Source: Gigaspora rosea (Eukaryota > Glomeromycota > Glomeromycetes > Diversisporales > Gigasporaceae). From it: a DNA stretch of 64,000 nucleotides. A model generated the notes under the pieces. That model made no database searches. It was not told the origin of the DNA and saw only the letters and a program-made list of their open reading frames with translations. This document shows, piece after piece, positions 35,740-49,021 of the stretch. The stretch covers positions 92,803 to 156,802 of the forward strand of contig QKWP01000266.1 in the NCBI GenBank assembly GCA_003550325.1, in the 5' to 3' direction. The position numbers and the translations under genes are program-made. The first letter of the stretch is position 1. Every line of letters starts with the position of its first letter.

Positions 35740-35930
35740 ATTTTTTTAATATTTGTTTTGTATATATAAAAAATATTTAAAAAAGAGCTATTCTGGCTAA
35801 TTTTTGTCTAATTTTTTTAATCAAATAAAACAAAATTAGACAAATATTATCCAGAATAGCATTTTTTTTAGATATTTTTTATACATACATCACAAACATT
35901 TAATAAATTTTATACAAATTGTTTTTTTTA
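35740..35930. repeat. Foldback repeat centred near 35826
   Basis: GAGCTATTCTGG with TTTGTCTAATTTT on the left is complementary to AAAATTAGACAAAT and CCAGAATAGC on the right, with AT-rich extensions on both sides. It is a MITE-like hairpin with no ORF. Confidence 0.75.
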
Positions 35931-37261
35931 AGCTAAAGGTCCTTGTTTTGCGGTATGGATTTTATTCAAGTGGTTTGGAAACAGGTGCTTCCAGAAGCTT
36001 CTTTGTTACATTGAAAAGAGTACAACTAGTTACTGACACTTTTGGTATTGTTCCACACCAGCTGCCATACTTGCAACCTGACTATGGGGTTGCTTATTTA
36101 AACCTTCTGTTTTACCTGTTAATATATACTTATATTACTAGAAGATTTTGTTCCATTTTTTCCAAGCCTTTAGAACAAGATTATTAGGCCATATTCTCAA
36201 CAAAAGCACACTAGAGCTGTCCCTGTCCCATGCAGGTATCACCTAGCCTTCAGTGGTTTATGCTATAACCAAGACTAACACTTGGGATTATGGCTAATCA
36301 TTGAACCTTTATTACTATCTACTACTTTCCTTGTGAAGTTTATACAACTCTGGACCAGCTTTTCAAATTTTTATAAATATTTCTAGTCTTTTTAGAAACT
36401 TCCAATTTGATAGTCTAGAAGGATCAATCTGCTAGGCATTATATGCCTATAGTCTTCTTTTTCTTGGTTTATGCTTTTATAACTCATGGCCTTTTTTTTA
36501 TGCAACTCTAATAGCCTAGTTGGTAGGTTTTTCTAATCCTTTTTGTATTTTTTGTTTTGCAATTATCAAACTCACTTTAACTCATTCTTTAAAAGCTGTA
36601 CTATGTTGATGCTTGGGTCTTGCTAAATAGGTTTTGGTTCTTTTAATTATTTCAGATTATTTATATAATCTAACAAACTTATTAGAGTTTGTACTAACTA
36701 TTACTAGCTTGCATTTTTCTTACAACAACCTGGACTTGCCAACTATTACACAAATGCTTTTAGGATCTCCTAAAGCGTTGGTGCACCCAAAATCACAGGT
36801 CTCCATATATCAGACTATTAATAAAAATCTATTACTATTATGCAGGTAATTTATCAGAAAACATATCTATAGTGATTTGAATTCTGCACTTTTAGTAACT
36901 AATTACTTTGGGTAATGACAATTTAATTATGCTATAATGTTGTACCCCTATACAAAATGTTTTTATAATGTCTGCCCAACAATTAATAGCTTAAAGAATT
37001 TTAATTGATATAATATTAGTAAACTATATTCTATTTTATTATATAAATTTACAGATTTTAGATTGTACAATAGTATAGTATAAATATAAATATATAGAGA
37101 ACATTAAATAGAAAATCCAAACATTTTCTAAATAAAAATTTTTTTAAACTTTAAAATAAAATATTTAACAACAACTTAACCAAATTTAATAAAATTTATT
37201 TTATTTTAATATTATATAGTTATAGAATTAAATATAAAAATTTTATTAAATTTGATTTAAT
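35931..37261. other. Degenerate repetitive DNA flanking the LINE
   Basis: T-rich on the + strand, with many short frames and no intact ORF. Phrases such as CTTGGGTCTTGCTAAATAGGT (36614) have a close counterpart near 48712, so this is dispersed, mutated repeat DNA. I cannot name the family. Confidence 0.4.
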
Positions 37262-37277
37262 ATTGATAAGATATTTT
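37262..37277. repeat. LINE target-site duplication, left copy
   Basis: ATTGATAAGATATTTT, identical to 44791-44806. Its last T residues merge with the complement of the A tail, so the true duplication could be a few bases shorter or the tail longer. Confidence 0.92.
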
Positions 37278-37510
37278 TTTTTTGGCAATTCTGCCTTTAT
37301 TGACTAAAGAATGCGCATGTTATTACATACAAAGGTCTCCAACTAATGCCTTTAACCCTTCTTTTTCTACAATAAAGACTCACCTGGCTACTGTATAGTG
37401 CCCAGATGCGATCTGCCGCAGCAACCTTTTTCCTATCCTCAGGCCTTCAACTCACTGAAGGAACTCCCTCGGGGCAGCGGACGGTGGTTGCTAGCCTTGT
37501 CAAGATTGCG

Positions 37511-40500
37511 TTAAGTTTGTTTACCAACCGGTCTATAGAGCCCAAACCATGTTGGTTTATAGTTAGTTTGGACTAAGTTGGTCAAAAAGATTTCAACCTT
37601 GTCCCAACATTTTTTTTCCTTTGCTTTGTGTTCTGATTCCACTTCTCTTGTGGTTCTTTTATGTGAATTTTCTTTGTATGGCCTACTTCTTACTGTTCTT
37701 TCCCTTTTGTCCTTGTTCGAAATACCCTGATTTTTTTCCCATTCGTTTACCGCCTCACAACGGCAAATCCAAATGATTCGTTTGAACTCCCTTCTGAGCT
37801 CATAGATATATCTTTTTTGGGCATTTCGCAATTCTATACTTTCATCGCTATTACTTATGAGGACTCCTCTTATGCAATTTATGCGGTTTTCTAGCCTGTC
37901 ATTTCTTGATCATCCGATTAAGACCGCTTCTGTGCTTTCATTTTCTATTGTGGAGACATTTTCATTTCTTTTCCTTTTTCTTCCTCTGGCAAGAAACTGT
38001 TCTTCTAGGGCGAGATTTGCAGCTTTGAGCTCGATTTTCTTCTAGAGGATCTCATATAGTTCACATCTTGCTAAATGCTCCAAATCTTCTTTTTCCTGAA
38101 AGCATGCTATACAGGTATCTATTGGGTACATCGTCGGGTTCCTCTTGTGCAGTATGCTCAGGGTTGGCAGTAAGTCGTTTAGATACTTTGTATCAAACAC
38201 CCATTCCCTACTACTTTGCAAACTTCTACATCTTGACCCTGCATTTTTTCTCAAATTCCGCCAAATACTCTTCCAATCAATTTCTAACTCTATACTATTC
38301 CTACTTTCTAAATACTCTATACTACTAGTGTGTAACCATTATACGCTATAATACAAATTTGTAATGCTATCTATTAAACCTCTGATAGGGGTTTCTATTA
38401 TGTACTGATTCCACCTAGGTACAACCTTTACCAATTTCGACTACTCAATATTCCAACTAATCACATCTCCGTTTTTACACCCTTCTTTTGCCAACTTATC
38501 CACCTGCTCATTAAAGTAAATGCCACTGTGCCCTTTTGTTTTTAACGAAATTGGTACCTATCTCCTTACGTTTAATTAAACTTTTGATCATCGTGAGAAT
38601 GCTTCTATTCTTCAGCTTTGAAATTTTGATGTTCTCTGGTTACAAAGCACTTTTTTGATCATACTAATTGCATTTGCACTGTCGGTGTACATGTTAATTT
38701 TGCACTTTTGCGGAACTACGAGCAAAGCAATATCTATTGCCCCTAGTTCTGCTCTAGTCGATAATGGCCAGTCTCGTATTGCACCTGCAAAATGCGTTAA
38801 AACAACTGGATTGGCCTGATCTTGCTCATTAAGGATGATCCATCCAATACCCATTCTTCATGGCTGGGTGTTATTTCTAGACTCCTCTAATAAACCGTCT
38901 GTATATATACCTAAATTCTGGTATGCTGCTAGTTTTTGTGCTATTTCCTTGAGCCTAATTCTAAAATCTTGCTCTACAATATATTTATCAATTAATAAGT
39001 TTGCCATCATTTCAACAAATATTTTCATGTCTGGGATTACTGTTATCGGGCCTTGGATTTGCGATCCAATATGAGCGCTCAAGGAATTAACTGAAATTTC
39101 ACAAAGTGCTCTATTTTCCTCTTTTCTCTTGACGACTCCTTTTTTTAGAGCTCTTTTACCTTCACAAAACTTTTTTTAATTAGGCATATCTCATTACCGT
39201 TCTTCTCCCCTAATTGACACCTGCACATTTAACTAGAGACTCATCATTTTCTTTTCTGTCGGTCCAGTGCTCAATTTCTATGACTTCACCTTTTTTTCTT
39301 TTGATTCTTCCTATTTTTGTCTTTTCTCTATTTGAACCGAAGAGTACCTATTCTAGCTTTCTTTTGTCTCTAGAAATTGGTATCAAGGTAGGTTGGGTCG
39401 CCAAGCTGTTTCCACACTCTAATCTAAAATGGGACTTTACTTCTCTTGATTTAGTGTCGTGTATAAGCAGCTCTTCTATTCTTCGAAACCATAATGGCTT
39501 TTTTCCACAACCACTAAGGCCTCTAAGTTTTTGTAATTGTGTCCATGTCAACAATTGTGCTCCGTCTTGACTGATTAGCTGTTCCACTATTATCCAACTG
39601 TTGCTTTTATTCTTCAAAAAACTTTTCTTCTCATTAATATTTAAAAGGGTCCAGATTTCTCTATTATGTCTATCTGCGAGCTTCAGTGCTTCTTCTAACT
39701 CTTTGCACTCTATCTTGATCTTAATTGCTTTTGCTTTTTGCACTAACTTTGCATTAAAATTGAATCAAAGCTCACTACTCTTGCATCTATCAGTGTTCCA
39801 AGAAAGAATACATTCTGTACTTTTATTGTCTAGCTGAGCTTGCCTAAGTCTAATCCAGGTTACTGACCCTACAGTTCCTGTATTATTTAATCTTTCGATT
39901 AGACTTGGTATTTGCTGAGCTAGCCTTGCTTGCCAGATAGTTCTAAGCCCCACAAGATTACGATGATGCAGAATTCCATTTGCTGTAGAACTTGCCAACC
40001 CTGCCTTGTTTTTAATAAGCATTAACCACGGTCTATGCAAACGATCACACACTCGCTTGCTTACTATATGACATCTCAATCTATATTCTATTCTGGGGAT
40101 TAAAACCTTGTTGTTGATATATTGTAAATGTCCGAGTGTAACCTTTTTCTTTTTAATAATCCTTACTAAGCTTTGAATTTCCTGTTCCACTAGTCTTAGA
40201 CCACAGTTTTTGCCATTTTTCTCAGAAACCCAGATGCCGAGGAACCTTGCTGGGTTATCCTTCTCCTTTGCTTGGATTTCTGTTCCATCCCTAGAGCAAA
40301 TCTTGCATTCTTGATTTGGTGCTTGCTAGTTTCTGTTAATCACTATCAATTCTGATTTGTTCTTGTTAATTCTAATGTCATTTAATTTGTAAAAGTCATC
40401 AGCCAACTCTAACATCTCCTCTAACTCCTCTTTGGTCTTGGCAATCCAGGTTGTATCATCGGCATAAGCCAGAACTGCTTGCTACCATTTTATATGTTCG

Positions 40501-42848
40501 ATTTTATTAGTACGCAAATCTACAGGCCACTCTACCTCAACTTCATACCCCTATTTTCTCCGCCTTTGAATCTTACACAAAAGAGAGTCATAAAAGATAT
40601 GCTAGACCAGAGGAGAAAGCACCTCTCCTTGATCGATTCCATCACCAGCTATGACTTGTTTTGTATTACCAAAGGCAGTTATGATTTCAAACTATCTTTT
40701 GGAGAAAAGATTGACAATATATTTGCAGAGATTCTCCGGAAGCTTAATTCTTCTAAGGGCCAACTCCAAAGAATCCATGCTTACGGAATCGAAGGCCTTT
40801 TGCATGTCTTGGAAAAGGATCCATAGCTCTTTTTTCTTTTCCCGGGCCTCTTCTGTTATACAATTTAAAATGTGTATAGGATCTTCAGTACTTTCTCCTG
40901 ACAGACCCACAAAATTTGGACCTTCAGTATTTTTTTTCATTAAAAATTCGATCTAATCTTCGCATTAGTACTTTGTTCAGAACTTTTCATATTGTTTCTA
41001 AGAGGATGATAGGCCGAACATTATTCAAATTAAAATTCCAATCCTCTTTTTTCGGTATAGGATACAATAGGCCCACTTTCACTTTTGTGGTATTTTGCCA
41101 CTTGCTAGATACTCGGGCAGAAGTTTGATACAAAAGATTGTTGTGTACTTTCCTAGGCGCCTTAAAACAGGATATGTGATTCCTGATATTCCAGGAGCTG
41201 AGTTATTATTCGATGTGGAAAGCACCTGTTCCCATTCTTCTAAAGTAATTTCCCTTAGTACTTGGTCGTACCATTCTTCTTTTATATCCTCTTTGGGTTT
41301 ATATTGCTTCTGCCATACTTGTTTTAAATTTCTCATAACAAAGTTTCTTTTCCTGAATTGTTCTTTAAAGTGTATTTCCACTTGGTCAAGGACTTCTTTT
41401 TCTTCTGTATATAACTTGAAGTCATCTCCCACATCTTCACAAACTCTATCTATCTTAATTTTTCTAGTCGGCCTTTCTAGAATACTATTTAGCATCAATT
41501 TTTGATCTGTAACTATTCTGTTGCACCTTTCTTCTATACACTCCTGATCTTAGTTTCTTCTAATAAAATGTTTCTTTTGTTCCATACTTTCTTAACCAAT
41601 TTAGCCATAAGTTCTAATTGTTTGTAGACTTCATCTGTCCATAAATCAACCTCGTTTTCAAAAATTAGGTCCTCTTCTAGCTCTGCTTTGATTATTTTCT
41701 CTATGCTTTCCAACTCCTCTTTGTCTTTGAAACTCAGTACTTGTCCTATGTGTTTTTTAATTTTTCTACACGGTTTGTTTAGTCATTTGGATAGTTTCCG
41801 CAAAATGTTAGTTTGGTCTTCACCAGGTTCTCTTGTTTTCGCTGCAGTAAAACGCTTTTTTGGTAAAATTTTGTTTGCTGCTGTTCTTATACTTGATTCT
41901 AACCAATCCCATTTGCTATCCAATTCTTCCTGAAGAAGCAGTTCTTCTGTTTTAGCACTTTCACCATTTGTCTTCTTCTGATTTTCTACTTTGGACTTTA
42001 AGATCTTATCAGTTCTTTTTGCAAAAGTGATCCAATCCTCTTCTTGGATTTTATTTGTGTTAATACAAATTTTTTTGCTTTTGCTCTTCGTCTTTGAGCA
42101 CTATTTTGGCTAGGAGTATGATTTCTAGCGAACAACCAGGCAAGAACTATGTGATGGTCAATAAGCTCATTTCCTGTATTTTGCACTTTGCTAGATCAAG
42201 GTGCCAGTTGTGCGATAGCCAAATATAATCAATTACTGCATCTTTGGTGGGACCTTTTCATGTAGTGCTACTAACGCCTGTTTCTAAGTGCGTAAAAGTG
42301 TTTTTGAAGCCTCTATCTAATAGCTTTTGTAATAGAATTTTCCTGTTAGGACCTCTGTTTGGATCCTTGCTATTTAACATACTATTATTAGCCTCTATAT
42401 TAAAATCCCCCATAATTAGAACCTTTGCTTTGCTAGACTTTTGTATATTCTCAACTCTGTCGACTAGAGTCTTGCATATCTCTTTCTCCTGTTCTTTGTT
42501 GTTAGGCGGAATATAAACGACAAAAAAGTACCAGGCTTCATTTTTAAATACCATATTTGCTTCAATTGTATAGGGTGACCATCTTAAAACTCTTGCTAGG
42601 TGTTTCTCAATTCTTTTATGAATGATTATTGCTATGCCTGAACCCTTTTTCTTGTCTTCTTCTGCTGATGCCCAAAAACTTCTGTAATTTTCATCCTTAT
42701 TCATTAACCATTTACCTTCCTTCTCTTGAATGTTTGTTTCACACAACCCAACTATATCTACTTCTTTTAAACCCATCAAATCCACTAGACTCTCTAACTT
42801 GGTTTTCTTTAATTTAATCCCGTTGATATTATGAAATGTGAAAGTCAA
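37511..42848 (-). pseudogene. LINE ORF2: endonuclease, reverse transcriptase, RNase H (broken)
   Basis: Read on the minus strand from 42848. The endonuclease begins FHNINGIK and has GLCETNI, MGDFNIE, then IDYIWLS and IDHHIV (42848 to about 42000). The reverse transcriptase follows, with FQDMQKAFDSV (near 40790), the GIDQGEVLSPL turn (near 40620) and the YADD catalytic box at 40455-40466. RNase H shows YTDG, STRAELGA and MYTDSAN with the acidic triad (about 38930-38670). A C-x2-C and H-x4-C cluster (CIACFQEKEDLEHLARC) is near 38110, and a basic tail runs to 37511. Stops lie at 42258-42260, 40602-40604 and 38858-38860, where Trp is expected, plus frameshifts. The protein would nick DNA and prime reverse transcription at the target; this copy cannot make it. 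Confidence 0.92.
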
Positions 42849-42852
42849 AAAA

Positions 42853-44367
42853 TTATTTTTTCCCTCCTTTTTTTCCTAGCACCTGCTGCCTGTGCTGCCA
42901 GTTTTCTTTAGGACGCCCACGGCTACTATTAGAAGTAATTTGGCCAGTTCTTGTCTTTCGCCCGTTCTCCATGTAAGAACCTTTTCTTGTAAGAATGGTT
43001 GCTTCTGTGTGCTGAGCAAAAATTTGAGCCTTCACAATTATTAATTCTATGTGACCCTTCTAGACGAGTTAATCTGCTCAGAATTTCCATGAGTAAATCT
43101 TTGTTATTAGCATCAGTTTGCGATGTGAGTATATTTTTTTCGATACTTCTATTTTTTTTCTTGCTTCCTACTTCTTTTATGAAACGATTACATGAAATGG
43201 TAGGTTTCTCTTCTTGACTTTCTTCTATAGTAAGGTCATCTATTTCTTCATGCATCCAACTAAGTGTCAAATTAAAGTATTTAACTTTGGTTTTAAGTGC
43301 CTTTTGCTTATCCTCCCTATTTTCAAATTCTACTAGAGCTAATCCCCTTTGATAACCATTTCTATTTTAAAAATGTGAACCATTTTTGCTTTAATGTGTT
43401 TAAGTTGTCTCCACAAGATTACTTTATTTGTAGTACGTGGTAGGCCAGAAAGTTTAGCGTTATTTTCCTTCTAGATTTTAATACTTCTTTTCTATTCTCT
43501 CTAAGAGTCATACGAGTCAACGATTCATTGTTGCGTGGAATTGCCCATGTGCTTTGTAGTTGTTCTTCTTTATTAGAGGATATATATACTAAGAGTTCGA
43601 GCTTAGCATGACCGGCTCTATTGACTGTGTGGTATGGATTTTCTATTTGGCCAAAGTTATTAATAAATTTATATAAATTGTCTGTTCTACCCTTTGTGGG
43701 CATATCCCAAAAAGTAATTTTGGTCATTTTCATTTCTGATTCCCTATCCATATTATGTTTAGGATAAGAGTCCTCTGTTATGATTGTTTCCACCTCTTTT
43801 GGCACGTAAGATACTTCTTTTCCTTTGTTTGACTTGTTATAGGCCTGCTTGTTGAGCCTATTAGACTTCTTTCTTCATAATTTAGCTTTAACCTATTTTC
43901 CGGAGCATGTATCGACCCATATATGTCCTTTTTATTTTTGTATAAACCTTCCTCTACTTTTGCATCCATAATACTGCTAAGTTGCTCCTCAGTACCATAA
44001 TCTAGGCAGCCTGTTTCTAAGAGCACCAGTAATATCTTCTTTTTTCCGCTAATTCCTTTTCTAAAGTTTCCTTTCATAATTGGTTCTCTTTCTCTTCTTG
44101 TAGGCGAAGTTCTTTTTCTTTAAGTAATGCTTCTTCATTTACTTGTTCTTGTTTCTTAATTTCTGTTTCTTGTAATTCTAAGATTCGCAAAACAGCCGAT
44201 TCCACTCCTGGATGTGCGATATTCATAAATTTAACAATAAACTCCTCTTGTTCTTTGTTGTCTGTTTCATATCTTAGTACAGGGATAGCCTTCAAAATTT
44301 TGTCAATCGGATTGTTTAAAAATTCTCTAACTGCATCTAATTGTATAGTGATTATCTCCATCTGCAT
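42853..44367 (-). pseudogene. LINE ORF1 with RRM-like segments (broken)
   Basis: Three or four overlapping frames on the minus strand together form one decayed protein. The 5' part (44367-44074) is rich in Glu/Lys/Gln and probably coiled coil. The middle (43805-43419) has MTKITFWDMP and HAKLELLVYI, then LKHIKAKMVHIF and RGLALVEFENREDKQKAL near 43390-43290, spaced like RNA-recognition-motif strands. The 3' part is basic (RGRPKENWQHRQQ) and ends at 42853, just before the ORF2 frame. RNA binding in the LINE particle is inferred from position and RRM-like pattern. A 4-bp ATGA overlap occurs at 44074-44077 but looks like a frameshift effect. Confidence 0.7.
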
Positions 44368-44790
44368 TTAGAACTTTCTAGAAATCTATTTTTAGAGTCC
44401 AACGTTGTGTATACATGTGACTGAATCAGACGTATTTGTTTTTTGATCAGTTTGGTGGATCGGACGTGACTTCTTTGTTTACTCGTTTGGTAGTGTTTGT
44501 TTGTTTTGTTTACGCGTAATTTGATCGGAACAAAACAGATCTGCAGTACAGGGTCTCAACTAGTCCCCAAAATTTCTTCAAAATTTTTCTCGAAAGTACG
44601 AAGTTTCTTTAACAGTGAGTTATCTACAGGAGCTAGTTTCAAGTATGCTTACTAAACTACTGTTTATTTTAGGTAACTTTTCTTTTATCTTATGTAAGTT
44701 TAGTGCCTTTACTAGTGTATGTTTTGGGCAATAGCCAAAATTTGTTTACGATATTTTTTGGAAACGTGGATCAGCGAAAAGAGTGTCCTG

Positions 44791-44806
44791 ATTGATAAGA
44801 TATTTT
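44791..44806. repeat. LINE target-site duplication, right copy
   Basis: Identical to 37262-37277; it marks the 5' end of the minus-strand LINE. Confidence 0.92.
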
Positions 44807-46060
44807 AATTTAAACTTTTAACAAAATTACTAAAAATAATTTGTTTTATTTTTATTAATGTCCTCTTATACTCAAATACTGTTATTATAAGTTGTATAGT
44901 TAGAACTTTTTAATTAAATAATATATATAATATTGTATAATTACTAGATTAATATATAAAAAATAATCAAATAATATTAGGCTATACAAATTTAATAAGT
45001 TGGTTTTTATAACCCAGCTGGGTCAAATTTCTGCAGAATTTTGAAAAAAATTTGGTTATATTTATTATCCGTGTAGACTTTTTTTAAATATTTATAAAAA
45101 AATTTTATAAGTTTTTTCATATAAGAGTTTTTAAAAATAAAATTAAAAGCTGGGTTGTCAGATCATTTTTTTAAATTTTATATTATGAAAACCAAAAAAT
45201 TAACTTTGCATAGCCTTATATAACTGTATTTTATTGGCTAATTATTGCTTACTAGTAAATATTATTTATAAAACTATTATGACCCTATTTTATAAAAATA
45301 TGATAATCTAGTTTAAAGGGAACAGATTGATTCTGTAACTGTGTTTCAATAATACAATATGAACTGACAAAAAACAACAATTAGAAAGTTTAAAATAGAC
45401 AATGCCAGTATGTAGTTGTAGGTATAATAACTAGTATAGAACCTTTAGATAGCTACTCAAATAGGCAACCAAAAGTTGCATATGAGCTAGTTGTACTCTT
45501 GTTAATGTACAAATATCAGTTGAATAAAATTTGATTTTTAAGATAGGCACTTTGAAACCAAAAAAATTATAATAATATATTTTTTTTAAAGATTAAATAA
45601 AAAGATGTACCTTTTAGTTTAAAAGCATGCTCAAAAGTATAGATAATAGTGAAATTAATTTAACTAATTTTACCAATTTATTACCAATTTTGCTAATAGT
45701 AGTGAAATTATTTTGCCATATTTCACTAGCATCTATATTCAAGAATATACCCAGATATACAAAAAAAACAAGCCCAAGAAACTTGTATTTTTTACTCTAT
45801 AAAAGGATAGTTTTGAATTAGGTAATTAATAAATAAGTTAATATGTTATTGTTAATTAGTAGTCTGCAGTTAAAAAGGCAAAATTTATAGTAAAGATTGA
45901 TGGGCATGTGACTAGTAATCTTATATAGTAATAGAATGCCATATGCTTCAATTCTTAAGAAAAAACTCTATTATAAATGATTAAAAAATACTCATATATA
46001 TATTATGATCTATCAAACCAATTTTGATAATTTTACTACCATTAGAATCACAAAAATTAG
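44807..46060. other. AT-rich spacer between two LINE insertions
   Basis: No gene. A palindromic AACCCAGCTGGGT at 45010-45022 and AGCTGGGTT at 45150 form a weak inverted repeat. The frame 45627-45821 shows no domain. Confidence 0.35.
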
Positions 46061-46068
46061 CTCTACAA

Positions 46069-46976
46069 TTTTTTTTTTTTTTTAAAAGTGAGGCCTTGCT
46101 TATATCTTTATTGGGTAATTTATATAAGTAATTACATATAGTGTATAAAAACTTAAATTGTACAAGGACAAATACATATAAATTACATGCAAGAATAGAA
46201 GCTCAGACTAGTTTATCTGTGATCTAAATCTACTAAAGTGGTCAAGACTCATCTAGATTTGGATAGATAAAATATTGTTTGTAGGTGTACTGTATTTGAT
46301 CCATATTGTGGACCAAATGCAAATTTTGCGAAGGGCTTGGCCTATTGGTGGGCAGTTGTTAGAGTCAGAGTATAATTGGTCGGGAAGGCCACAAAGGCAG
46401 CTGATTGTATAGGTTCTGCGCTGGTGTGACTTTTTGTGAGGTGGATATTGTTGTTGTATTTGGGTACATTTGTATTTAAAAGGGTTCTTTTCCATTGAGC
46501 AAGAGAGATACAGTATGGCTTCCATATCTGTTTGTATGTCTTTTCTAATAGTCTTAAAAGAATTTTGATAATGACTTGGGATGCTTGTTTATAAGATAGA
46601 ACTGTATTTCTTCAATTAGGGGTCTTGGGATAAGACCTTTGAGTATGAAGTTTAGCAAGTGTGGGTATAGAAAGGATGAGGTAGCATTGAATGCTGGATG
46701 AGTAAGAATCAGTTATACTAGTTTGTCTAGTTGAGTGGTTGAGAGTTCTAAGTTATTAGTAACCTCTTGTATAATAGAGTGGATAATTTCATTAAGGAGA
46801 GAGGGGTTTTGGCAGCTGAGCCAGTATAGGGGCGAATCAGAGGAAGATTGCAATGGAAGCAGTTAGATAGCATGAATTTTTCTGGATATATTGTGTAGAA
46901 GTGTGAGTATGTTGGGAGGTTATTGAGAAAGAGTTTAATATTGAATGATTTATGATAGTTGAGTTTAGGATTAGTA
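46069..46976 (-). mobile_element. 5'-truncated LINE 3' end
   Basis: Read on the minus strand it ends in AATAAAG, then a short spacer and a 15-nt A tail (T-run 46069-46083). CTCTACAA directly borders both sides (46061-46068 and 46977-46984), with further partial similarity (ATTAG) outside, suggesting a target-site duplication. About 900 bp remain; the frame at 46253-46525 is probably an out-of-frame remnant. The family is not the same as the large LINE as far as I can see. Confidence 0.7.
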
Positions 46977-46984
46977 CTCTACAA

Positions 46985-47612
46985 GTTTCAATTATGCAAC
47001 AAAAAAGTATTGCTTAATAAAAAAAAACTTTTATATGTAAGCACACCCCATTCCTATACTATAGAAAAAACATATAAATTTCTGTATATGTTTATTATAA
47101 GGTTTATTATTTTTTCCCCTTTAAAAATGATTTACCAACTAATTATTTTTTTGATTTATTTTGGGGCCTAGAATTTATTCTGCTTATAATTTTAAATTAT
47201 ACTTGAATAAAAGTTCAATTAGCTATATATACACTTTTGAATCAAATTTAGTCTCCTATAAGGTTTTATACTAGCTGCTATCTATATCTGCTATCCAACT
47301 ATAGAAATTGTTTATTTAAACTCTCTAATCCTCTGCTTTTTAACTAATTTCAACTGCTTTACTAGAATATTTACAGCACATATACAGTTAGCTCAGTCTT
47401 CTCAAATTATTTTTTTAATAACTTTTAGAACTTCTTTTATATATCCTAAAGTACAATTTAGCTTATTCTAAACAGAAAATTTGATAAAGCAACATTTGTT
47501 CTATATAGGTATTTATCTACAATTTGCTAACTTGTACCAAGGTATTAACCAATACTTGCAGTTAGAAGTACTCTTGAACTGCTACTATTATCTGTGACAG
47601 ATTATAATAAAA
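46985..47612. other. AT-rich spacer, nothing coding seen
   Basis: T- and A-rich with CTGCTATCTATATCTGCTAT-type words, apparently mutated repeat DNA without identifiable ends. Confidence 0.35.
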
Positions 47613-48230
47613 GGGAAAATAAATTTGTCACACCCCTAGATTCGACTAATTAGATTGCATGCTTTTATAGACAAAAAATTTTATTATTAAAAATTAAAAA
47701 TTTTACTTAATAAAGTGTAAAATATATACAGTATATAATAGCATGTCATATAATGTAAATTTTATTCTGAACAACTTTTTTCTAAGTTAAAGGATAGATT
47801 GTCTTAGTAAAAAAACATTTTATAAGAAAAATCAAAAATTTTCAAAATTAGCACATATAAAATTTTTTTTACTAAAACAATCTACCTTTATAACTTAAAA
47901 AAGTTGTTTAGCATAAAATTTTACATATAATACTTAAATGTAAATATAGATTAAATTAGTAAAAAAATGTTTTATATGTGCTAATATTTGAAATTTTTGA
48001 TTTTACTTATATACCATTTTTTTACTAAAACAATTTATCTTTATGACTTAGAAAAAGGTGTTTAGAATAAAATTTTATACTATATACTTTAATATTGCTT
48101 ATTCATTTTATATTTTACTAGTAAAATTTTCAATTTTAAAAAATAAAATTTTTTGACTACAAAATCGTGTGATTTGATTGGCCAGAATCAGGGGTGCGAC
48201 ATGTTGTGAGTGCGACAAATTTCTATTCCC
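47613..48230. mobile_element. Foldback/TIR element with nested palindromes
   Basis: The left end GGGAAAATAAATTTGTCACACCCCT pattern (47613-47637) is matched by the complement of the right end, which carries an extra 16-17 bp (CACTCACAACATG-type) within the terminal repeat. Inside, blocks with AGATTGTCTTAGTAAAAAA and complementary TTTACTAAAACAATCTA recur, forming nested hairpins. No ORF. Confidence 0.65.
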
Positions 48231-48885
48231 ATAAAAAATTAATTATAATAAAATTTGAACTTATTTTATGCCCAATTTTTTAAAAACTTTTTGGGCTTTT
48301 TTGTAAGTTTTTTTATAGTAAAGTTAGAATTTAAAGTTAGAGTTATTAGAAAAAAAGTATAAGTAGATTTTAGCAGTATTAATATTTTAAATTAATACTC
48401 TAAATTTTACAATAATCTGACTTTATTATAACTTGCAATATTATCTATTTCTGTCTTTATAAGGTTTATTTTAATCCCAGTACCCATTTTTATTTTCTTT
48501 TTATTTTTTATATTATCCTTTTCAAACTTTTGAACCAGTTGGCCCAGATGGTTAATTTATTTTAGCATTAGGTTTTTCTTCTAGTACAGCTCTAATAGCA
48601 GATTAGTAAACTTCTTTTCTTTTCAGAATTATGTTATTTAGATCTTTGGTTTCCAGTTTCTGAAATTCTAGTTTTATTTGTACTATTAAAGATCTTTACT
48701 ACTTCCATACTTGGGTTTTGCCAAATAGATTTCTATTTTTTTAATTCCTTTAATTTGTATAACCTTATACAACTATATTTGAATGCTCCAATTCTAGATA
48801 GTAGAACCAAGACTACAGGTAATACTATATGTTTTTGAAAATAAGCTACTTTTTTGGATGATTTTGAATACAAAAAATCAGAGTA
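48231..48885. other. Degenerate repeat DNA
   Basis: Contains TTGGGTTTTGCCAAATAGATT (48712-48732), similar to 36614, showing the same decayed repeat family as at 36-37 kb. No gene. Confidence 0.4.
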
Positions 48886-49019
48886 CCGTAAACTGCCGTA
48901 TAAACAGCCCGGGTCTGGTACATTCCACCAAAAAAATTAATTAGTAAAAAAAGAAAATTATTAGTAAAAATGAGAGGGGGGTCTGATATGTGGGGGGCTG
49001 TTTATATAGCAGTTTACTG
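48886..49019. mobile_element. TA-inserting MITE (134 bp)
   Basis: The left CCGTAAACTGCCGTATAAAC and the complement of the right end CAGTAAACTGCTATATAAAC match over about 25 bp with three differences; TA flanks both sides (48884-48885, 49020-49021). A central GAGAGGGGGG run breaks the AT bias. No ORF. Confidence 0.85.
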
Positions 49020-49021
49020 TA

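Larger units (their letters stand above)
37278..44790 (-). mobile_element. Near full-length LINE retrotransposon, ORFs decayed
   Basis: About 7.5 kb read on the minus strand. The order is a 5' leader (44790-44370), ORF1 (44367-42853), then ORF2 with AP-type endonuclease, reverse transcriptase, RNase H and a Cys/His cluster, then a 3' end finishing in an A tail (T-run at 37274-37283). It is flanked by a perfect 16-bp direct repeat, ATTGATAAGATATTTT, at 37262-37277 and 44791-44806, the expected target-site duplication. Domain order fits I/Tad-like LINE clades. The ORFs are interrupted by stops and frameshifts, so the copy is dead. Confidence 0.95.

Noticed and set aside
39214..43217. Many plus-strand Phe/Leu/Ser-rich frames
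   Set aside because: All are antisense shadows of the LINE ORFs.
44074..44077. ATGA overlap as a termination-reinitiation signal in the LINE
   Set aside because: The downstream frame is not continuous with the later ORF1 motifs; a frameshift within one ORF explains the overlap better.
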